Shown here: positions 52,401 through 61,400 of the stretch, in pieces
Numbering within the stretch: position 1 is the stretch's first letter
Layout: every line of letters begins with the position of its first letter
NCBI RefSeq assembly: GCF_002288925.2
Contig: NW_022098076.1
Location: 92,225,933-92,289,932 of the forward strand
DNA length: 64,000 nucleotides
Reading direction: 5' to 3'
Source of the DNA: Delphinapterus leucas
Lineage: Eukaryota; Chordata; Mammalia; Artiodactyla; Monodontidae
Notes under the pieces: generated by a model
What the model saw: the letters and a program-made list of their open reading frames with translations, nothing else
Told to the model about the DNA's origin: nothing
Databases searched by the model: none
Position numbers and translations under genes: made by a program

Positions 52401-55400
52401 ATCAAAGGGATTATATGTGAAATTAATTACTCTTTTTGCTGCAGTTTTATCACCAAATGCAAAGTGGTTAAGCATGAAGTCATGGTAACAAAGATGAGTA
52501 CTGAGAAACTTTAATGCAGCATTTATAATGGGAATGTGCCTGCCTCTCTTCATGCTTTATGGTTTTCATGAATGCAGAGAATGAATTATGACACAGTGAT
52601 ACCCACTTAAAATAAGAAATTGGGGAAATATATGAAGATGAAAACCGTGTTAGCTCTAATGTGACCGTGTTATATGGCTTTTATTATATATATAGTAAAA
52701 ACTGTGGGGTTTTTTAAAAAAGATTATTTTTAATCACTGATATAGCTAAATTTTATAATGTCCTTAAAAATAATCACCCTGATTCTCCTGTTTTGCCCGA
52801 GAGAGCAGTTAGAGAGTCACCTCGGGGAAAGAAAAGCCATATTCCATTGTTCCTGCAGAAATCACCTATCTTTCTTGGAAACCCAAGGAGGGCTTCTACC
52901 CGGAGACCAGGAGCCAGCCGCCTACCATCGACTCAAGCATGGGACAACTGGGCTGCAGAAGCAACCAGAAGTTCTATGCCTTACCTGGTGCTGGCGCCCC
53001 ATTTTGCACCGATTTTAAGAGGTTTACAATCTGTGGTTGAAGGTCTCCAATCTTGGGAAGAGACTCCGCAGCCAGGATAAAGGCAGGGGATGGTACCATC
53101 TGCTCCAACTCGGCAGGGTCTGCGTTCTTGGCCTGGAGGATGAAGGGCACCACACCGCTCTGTTTCAGGTTGAGAGCTGGCCCGTCCACACGATCGGATG
53201 ACCTTCCTGCCACCAGCAGCACCAGGAACTGAAGCACTCCATCCTCGACCCGGCTTCCAGTGGACTTCACAAAGATGTACCTCTGCGCGTAGTCCAGGGC
53301 ATAGCCCAGGTTGAGGGCTTTGCCCGTCTTGATCTTCATTCTCTTCACGAGATTCAGGATCTCGGGCTTGTTCTGGTGCTCATCAAAACGAGACTCCACC
53401 CTGACATCGTCACTGTACTGAGCCACCGCAATCCGGGTCCTGTCAGGTTTCACGTCCAGCTCATCAATGACCTTGTAGAGGAAGTCGCGGACGGCAGGGA
53501 ACTGGCCCACAAGATTGGCTGAGCCATCAAAGAGGAACAGGACGTCTCGCTTGCTCTCTACAACGAAGGAGAGTTAGGACACAGTGAGGGACAAGAACAC
53601 AACAGGCACCAAACTGACCTGAGCCCAGAACCACCAGCCTTTGGTAATGGGAGTTCACAAAATTCATCTGGTATCACTGCACCGGCAAGGGAAGAGAAAA
53701 CCCACACCAGGTGCCTTTCAAATGCCCCCTTTCATCTATGTGCAGGATTAGGACAGCTAGATCGGTCTCTGCCCAACCTAACATCATGCTTCCTCAACAA
53801 AGCAGGCCAAGGAAAAGCCCAGAGGGTCCTGTTCTTATATCAGGTGGCAACCACTCTAGGAGAACAGACAGTGTTTTCAAATTGTTATAAACAGAACTAT
53901 TGAAAATATGGTCCTGTTGTTCTTCTGCTTAAAAATTGATCTGTCTCTAGTGACAAAGGCTGATATGCGTTATCCACCTGACACATAGACATGCTCTAAT
54001 TAGATTCTCTTTTCATTAAATTTGAGCTTATGGGTTAGAACCCAAAATAGTGTCCATTATCGGTCTGTGGGTCAGGATCTCTGTCAGTGATTTCCAATCT
54101 GCTGTGATCAGACAACAGAAAACACGGACATAGGGGGCTACGGCATGTCATGTGAACATTATTTTCGGCACACACGGTTCTTAGAACTATTTTGATTATG
54201 TTTCAGTGGGATCTATCTTGCTACCCATCTGTGATGTCAGCGACTGGTAGATCTAAGAGTCTGTATCTCATCACCCTAGTAATTTGCGTCATCACCATCA
54301 TCCAGACTTCCTTTGGAAACCATTTTCCATTTTGCCATCACATAAAGATACAGCCTTCATTGGGTTTATGACGAATAATTTTCTAGATACAGCAGATTCG
54401 GAACATAAAAATATCATATCAGGAACATCCTTTCCATTTTTAAATGCTCCCAATTCATACTCATGTATGAAAGGGAATCCATCTCTCTCTCTTTCTCTGT
54501 CTTTCTCCCATTTCCATCTGGATTTGCTCACCAGAATCTTCAGAGGTATTGGGGCAAAAACAATAAATAAGTAAAGCTTCTGAATCAAGAGAGGGACAAC
54601 CAGGACAGAACGTAAACTGGATTTTCTAGACTTTAGACAGAGCATCTAAGCTTGCTGGTAGAGTGTCTCAAGCCCCCCTTCAAAATCCTTCAACTAAAGA
54701 GAGCCCATCATCTTTCTATAGCTTATTGCCACGCTCTGGAGTTCAGATCGGGCCATCTGCCTGCCAAAGTGGTGTCAGGGGGGAAGAGGGATCCCGGAAC
54801 AGTCAGAGAGCGTTACCTGGCTGGGCGAGTGGCACTTCCTCCACACCTCCACTAACGTAAGTGGTTAGGGGCTGAATCAGCTGGTGAGGCAAAGCAGGCA
54901 GGGAGCTGAAATCATCCATGAGATACACCAGGCTCGGGTTAAAAGCTATCTGCTCAAGCTCTGCCTTATTAGCCTGGCTAGCGCCCACACAAAAGGTCAG
55001 GATGCCTGCGCGTGCTAGGGCGTTGGCAGCTTGCAAATAAGAGTCCTCAGACTGCCCGGCTGTGAACAAGAGCAGGAGTTGCGGCACACGGTCCCGGATC
55101 CTGCTGCCGCCAGCTTCGGTGAAGTGGTTGTCATAGACATAGCTTAGGGCTGCGCCCATGTTCAGGCCCAAACCCCCCTTGAGCTGCAGCTGCCTCAGGT
55201 GAGCTAGCAATTCTGACTTGGTCTGGTAGGTGTTTAGAGAGAACTCCGTCACCGGAGTGTCACTAAATTGCACTAAACCGACACGAATATGGTCGCTTCC
55301 AACATCAAGGCTGTTAACTACATTCATGACAAAGTCCCGCACGTAAGGGAAATTGGTCTTTCCAACGTTGAACGATCCATCCAAAAGAAAGATGATATCC

Positions 55401-58400
55401 CTTTTGTTTACGTGAACTGCAGTGGAGCACAGAAAACAAAGTGAGACGTACACAACCGCAGAGGGCTTCCTCATGTGTGCCCACAGCCCAGGCACACATG
55501 CCAACATGTAGAACACAGAGAACATCAGTGAGGCCAAGCACGTCCATCTCATAAAATATGGCAGAAAGCTGCATATTTTCCTCCAGTGGGGGTTGGTGTT
55601 TGTGAGGAGTATTGATAGCCAACATTACGAAACCACGTTGGCTCACAGAGAGATACAGTGCCAAAAGCTAGAATGTTTACAACCAACAAAAGTGATCAGA
55701 ATCCTTGAAACAGAACATTCCTTCCCTGGAAATGAATTCTGCAAGGGTGTTGCTCCTTTCTGCATCACTCGGCTTATGACCACGGTCAGAGCCAGGTTTA
55801 CCTGGGCGAGACTGGGTCCCCCTGGGTTTCCCTCTACACATTTACAGATAAATTTCCACTTACAGATAGATTAGAAGGGTTAGCCCAAGTTAACCTGAGA
55901 ACATGAGTTCTCTAAGGCTAAAAAAAAATCAACAAAATTAGGCTGTTCTCATCTTGAAATATTCCTAGGGAGGCCCACTTGTCATTCTCTACTGACTCTC
56001 CCATAGAAGAGTCACGGCATTGGCAGGCAATAATCCAACCAGTGCCCATGGGGATTCCTCCTGAGTGAGATCACAGGATCATGGAAACACATTAAAATGC
56101 AAAGAGACTCCTTGCTATGCTTGGCTGAGGTTGTGCTCATAAAGAATCGAAAGTACAATTCTCAAATCAGAGTGTTTTCCCCAACACATGCCACCAAATT
56201 CTTTCCCATCTCTTCCCTGACGTTTCACTAAAATTGAAGCCTAACAACTACTTATATCCTATGGTCTGTCAAATTGAACTTTGGCTCTGAAGGTGTGGAT
56301 TAGAAGTCTTAAGGAAATAAAAGAGAGAGAGAGGATTTTAGAAGACCAGAGAGCTTGAGGAGAAAGCATGCATCCATGCACTGTGGGTCATGCACCAAAC
56401 ATCCTTCCAGTGGTGAAATTTATGAGGCAGAAAAGCTTGTTTCTGTGATATCCATCTTCTTTAAGGACGGTGAATTGCACTGATTCAATTCGTAAGCTCA
56501 TTGACTGTTATCCTGTCTTTAAAAATAACTGTTCAGTGATAACCGTAATAAATGAGGGGTTTGGAGAACCACTGGGTTTTTATCTGCACAAGCATCCCCT
56601 CACTATGCTTCCCCATTGAAGGAAATCCCTTAAAGAGAGAGGACAGAGGATGAATGCTCAGGTTTGGACCATTTAGAAGTAAACTGTCTACTTGGGAAAG
56701 GAAGAGCCAGGCTTCATCTTGGTGGAGGCAGGAGGGGGCTGGACAGGAGTCACCAGTAGAGACAGAACACTAGGACCTCAAGAGGGATCAGAACAGAGAG
56801 GTGATCTCTCGGCCAGAAGCTTCAAAGACAGGTGGTCTCTGGTCCTATAGCCTAAGTCACACGATTCTTATTTTATGACATTTTAAGACATACAGTTGTA
56901 TCACATGGTGTTTTAAGTCATATTTTTCCCAAGTCAGGGTAAAAGGAAACCCAAAATAAATCTTGTTGGTTGCTATGGTTTCCATCATTTAAAAGGTGTC
57001 TCTCAGCTGAACACAAATAAAACTTGGGTTTGCTTTTTCCCCAGAGACTCTGCCTGGAGACAGCCCTCTCACGTGTCTGACACCCTCCCCACCGCACCTT
57101 CAGTGGTTCCAGAGAGGGTCCTGAGAGGCGCCAGCAAGCCAGGCAGCACGCCCTGCAAAGGGGCGGCTCGGAACTCGGCAGGAATGAACACCAGGGAGGA
57201 ATCGAAAGCGATCTCTTCCAGCTCAGCCCGGTCGGCCACCTTGTTCCCGACGGCAAAGGCCATGATGCTGCTTCTCTTCAGCTCCTGGGCAGGCTGCCTG
57301 ACTTCATCTAAGGACTTACCACCTGTAATCAGCACCAAAAGCTTAGGGACCCCCTCGGCGGCCCGATAACCGGCCGCCTCCGTGAACAGGTTGTTCCGAA
57401 CAAAGTCCAGAGCAGAGCCTGTGTACGAGGCCGAGCCATCCATGGGCTTCATCTTCCTCACGGCGGTTATGACCTCCCTCTTGGTGGGGTAGGTATTGAA
57501 ATAAAACTCCGGCCTCACTGTGTCTGCATATTGAGCCACTGCCACTTGGATGTAATCCTGTCCGATCTCCAGCCTCTGGATGACCTTGGCAACGAAGTCG
57601 CGGATTGCATTGAAGCTGACCAGTCCCAGTGCAGAAGAGCCATCCACCAGGAAAACTATGTCCCTCTTGTTGATTTCAATGACTGTAGGTAGCAACGTGA
57701 CAAGGTGAGTAGAATAGCCTTACGCATCACATTCAGTATGACTGTCTACACAGCTAACACCACCCAAGGGGAGTTCCCTTTGCCCTGGCCAATGTCAAGT
57801 CCATGGGAGCCCCTGAGGAATTTGTCCTAACACACACATTAGTTATAGCTGCGCTACTTATAGCTTCCCTACGGCTAGCAAGTGGGGCTCCCCAAACCCC
57901 CACCCTCTCTTAGTACTTTTTACAAAATAGTTGCACAAAAATCAATGTAGGTTTATTCACCACTTATTTACCCTATTGTCACTAAAAATGTCAGAAAGCT
58001 CTTTTCTACCATAAATCCATAGCTTGGGTTTTAGAGGTGAGAACGAAGCCATAGCTCAAATAATTAAAGAAGCAGTCAGTGTCTGCTCGGAGAGCCCTGT
58101 GCTTCACAATCCTTATTTCATGAACACCTATTGCCAAGTGCAAAACTTGAAAAAGCATAAGCACCTCTATTCCTTTTGGTACTCTTGTCCCTGCCTTGAT
58201 TTTTTCAGGCAAGGGAAAAAAAAACACCAATTATTTGGCATCATAAACTTATAAAAAGGAAATCAATGTCAAAACTAGGAAGTGGCCCAGAAGTATTTGC
58301 ATTTAAGAGAGAGGCATTGTACAGGTCCCACGTCACATGTTAAGGTTATGATAATCCAAAGACAAATCACAAAGCAAAAACACCTTAACAAGATCACTGC

Positions 58401-61400
58401 CTCCAAGTGACTATGAACTTGTGTCCACCTGCTGTATCGACACCCAGGCAGCACACCTGAGTCTCGGGAACCGAGGCTCATATCGGACCACAGCACCCCA
58501 TCCAGAAAACGGAGAAGGCTTCCAAGACTCGTAAGATGGTAAATGGTTCAAGCAGAGGCAGGAGTGTTTGCAATTTATTGAATGATCATCTGTATATGAG
58601 GAGGCCTCATTACCCCCTGCAGTCAGATGGATGGCACGTAACACTTTAGCTCACTTGATGTTTGATTATATTGACAGCACTGGTCCAAACTCTCCTCTTT
58701 AAGAGAAAACATGTTAATGTACCATAGATACAAAGCATTCAGGGACAGGCGCGTGGGGACCACTGCTTTGGCGTTGAGTCGTGGTGTAAACAGTGAATTC
58801 CAAGTCCTCCAACTCTCCATCGAAGCCTGCAGACACGTGGATTCTCCCTACCCGGGGGGTGCTGAGAGACCCTGAGAGCCACACCCCCTGCTTCCTCCCT
58901 CTCCCTCTCTCCATATACACCTAAAAGCCATATACACAGCTGTGCAGCTAACCACATGTGTGCTTTCTAGACACATACAAGGAGAGCGAGCTCACCCGGA
59001 AACACCCACCCTCACAACGCGCCTTCCATACCGTGGATGTAGGAGTTGAAACGATAAATGCAGAGCTTCCTGAATTCAATAAGGTGCATGCAACACATGG
59101 GTAGATGGAGAGGAAGGCAGATCCCTTTCACCCCCCGGTCTCTGGGCTGACTCACCCCCACCCCGTCTCCTCCCTCCCCCTCCAGTAAGAGTTCTCCTCT
59201 TCCTGCTGCGAGATGGCAACAGAGCCGTCTCCCCTCTTTCACACGGTTCTGCTGGGGCTGGGTGTGAACCCCCATTACCATGGTGACCCTGAAGGTCCTG
59301 TAACCAGTCGACTGTAGCCCTCACCTCCCTATTGACCCACAGGATGCCAAGCCCCCTGCAAGCTCAGGACCGGTGGCAGAGTCCTCGCTCTCCCACGCTC
59401 CTGTTCCCAAGCAAAATCTCTTCCAGCAAACGTCCAGCCCCCATCGCCCTTCCTCGCTGCTGTCTTCCTCTGCACCCTCCTCTTAGGGTGACTCAAGGCT
59501 ACTCCTAGGTGATTCTTCTCAGTGACTTGGGGACCCTGACCTCCAATAAAGCAGGTCCTCCTGTCCCCCCCAGCTTCACTGAAAAAGAAGCCACTGGAGG
59601 ACTTCACCCAAGCTGGTGATGCGTACGCCCTAACCCAGAGGCTTCTCCAGGCTTCCAGGCATCAGTGAGCTCCGGGCCCACCTCCCCCTGACAGTCCTGG
59701 GTGCGGCCAGGTTCCCTCGTGCTGCACGACTGACCGCCACACCTGGCACCTTGTTCCTTCTGCTTCTGTCCTGCAGCTCCTCGCAGCAGCCTTCCCTGGC
59801 CACTTGACCTACAGCTCTCTTTCCCCGTTCTCTCCATGACAGCCCCCTTTAGTGTCCTCATCTGTCACACTCTGGGAGCAGTTTTCTGGTCGTTGGTTTA
59901 CGTTTTCGTGATCTATCTCCCCATTATACTGCAACGAGCCAGCGGCCACATCAGTCTGGGTCCCCAGTGCTTGGCCTGGTGTCCAGCACATACCTGATAG
60001 CTAAGAATATCTGTTGAATATTTACAGATGAAGCACAAAGACTAAAGACGGTTTTGTAAGTGAGTAGTGAAAGTCAGCTAGGGAAAGCTGAAATAAGGGC
60101 CTGGACTGCCATACCTAAAAATGAACTTGAAACTTCTCCTGGAACAGAAATATCCTTTCATCCTCTGTCATCAATTCAAAAAACTGGAGCCCAGAAAGTC
60201 TGTGTGGGCTGCCCAGGATCACACAGCTCGTTAACATAAGACCTAGGACCAAAGGCCTGCTCTTCAGACAGCAGCCATGGCGCTCCCTGAGTGTTTACAA
60301 AACCTATGGAAGTCATTCTTTTGTTTCCAAAAGCATGCAAGCCCAGAGAAACTTTAATATTGATAGATTGTATTCCAATCAGAGGGCAGTCTGGAAATAT
60401 CAAGAGAATTTTCTGGATGTAATTTTGCATCAATTCTTAATTTACCCCACCCAGCAATATGCCTAAAACCATTAATAATAAAATCCCTGACGGATGGGTG
60501 AGATCACCAGTGATGTAACCTGGTCCACCTGGATCTGCCAGATTTTTACCTGCCACAGCATCAAGCACCACTGGGTTCTTACTGAAATTTTTAAATACAC
60601 GTCCCACCTCCCATGTCCGTGAAATGTATTTTCTTATGTGACTTGATCAGCTTTATATGTTTTTTTAAAATGACTCCAGTCGGGCTCTTTTGCCAAAGGC
60701 CTCCCATCTGAGTGTATAATCTCTCCGTCAACAGAGCTACTCTACAACTCAGTAAACACAGGAAAAACGGTTTTCATAAACCTCCCTCCAAGCGAGTGCT
60801 TTGTTATTTCTTACCTCCAGAAATGCCACTCCTGCTATGCATCACAAAACTGATTTTGGGGAGACAGTTCTCACATGTCAGCACACTCTAACGGGCTGAC
60901 TTTTAGAGCTCAATGCCATCATCCTGGAGTAACTGTCTCAGAACCATAATGATCCCCAGAGATCCATTTTTAGGATGACTGCATTATAAGTAGATCATAC
61001 GACGATGTTTAATAACCAACGTAACAGGTTTGTCGAATTAGCCCTAAAAAGCACACTTTCTTGACAACTCATGCTCTAAAAAGAACTTTCCACTCAATCA
61101 CAGATCTCTGGTTTTTTTGGAACACTGCAACCATCACAGACACCACATCCAAGAACTAGCTCATCGTGGAAGGACTCGGCTGTGGGTACTTACAGGTTCT
61201 CCCGAGGCAAATCATTCTGCAAGGTGCCCACCTGACTTCTACAAAAACACACACAGACAGCCCACTACCACACAGATGGTGAGAAAAGCATACGTACCTT
61301 GGGTGACAATGGTTGGCGGTTGCAAGACAATGTGCCTTTGGGCCACGCCAACAATGTACGGCAGTAATTGCTCCTGGACGAGCCCAAAGCTACGGAATTC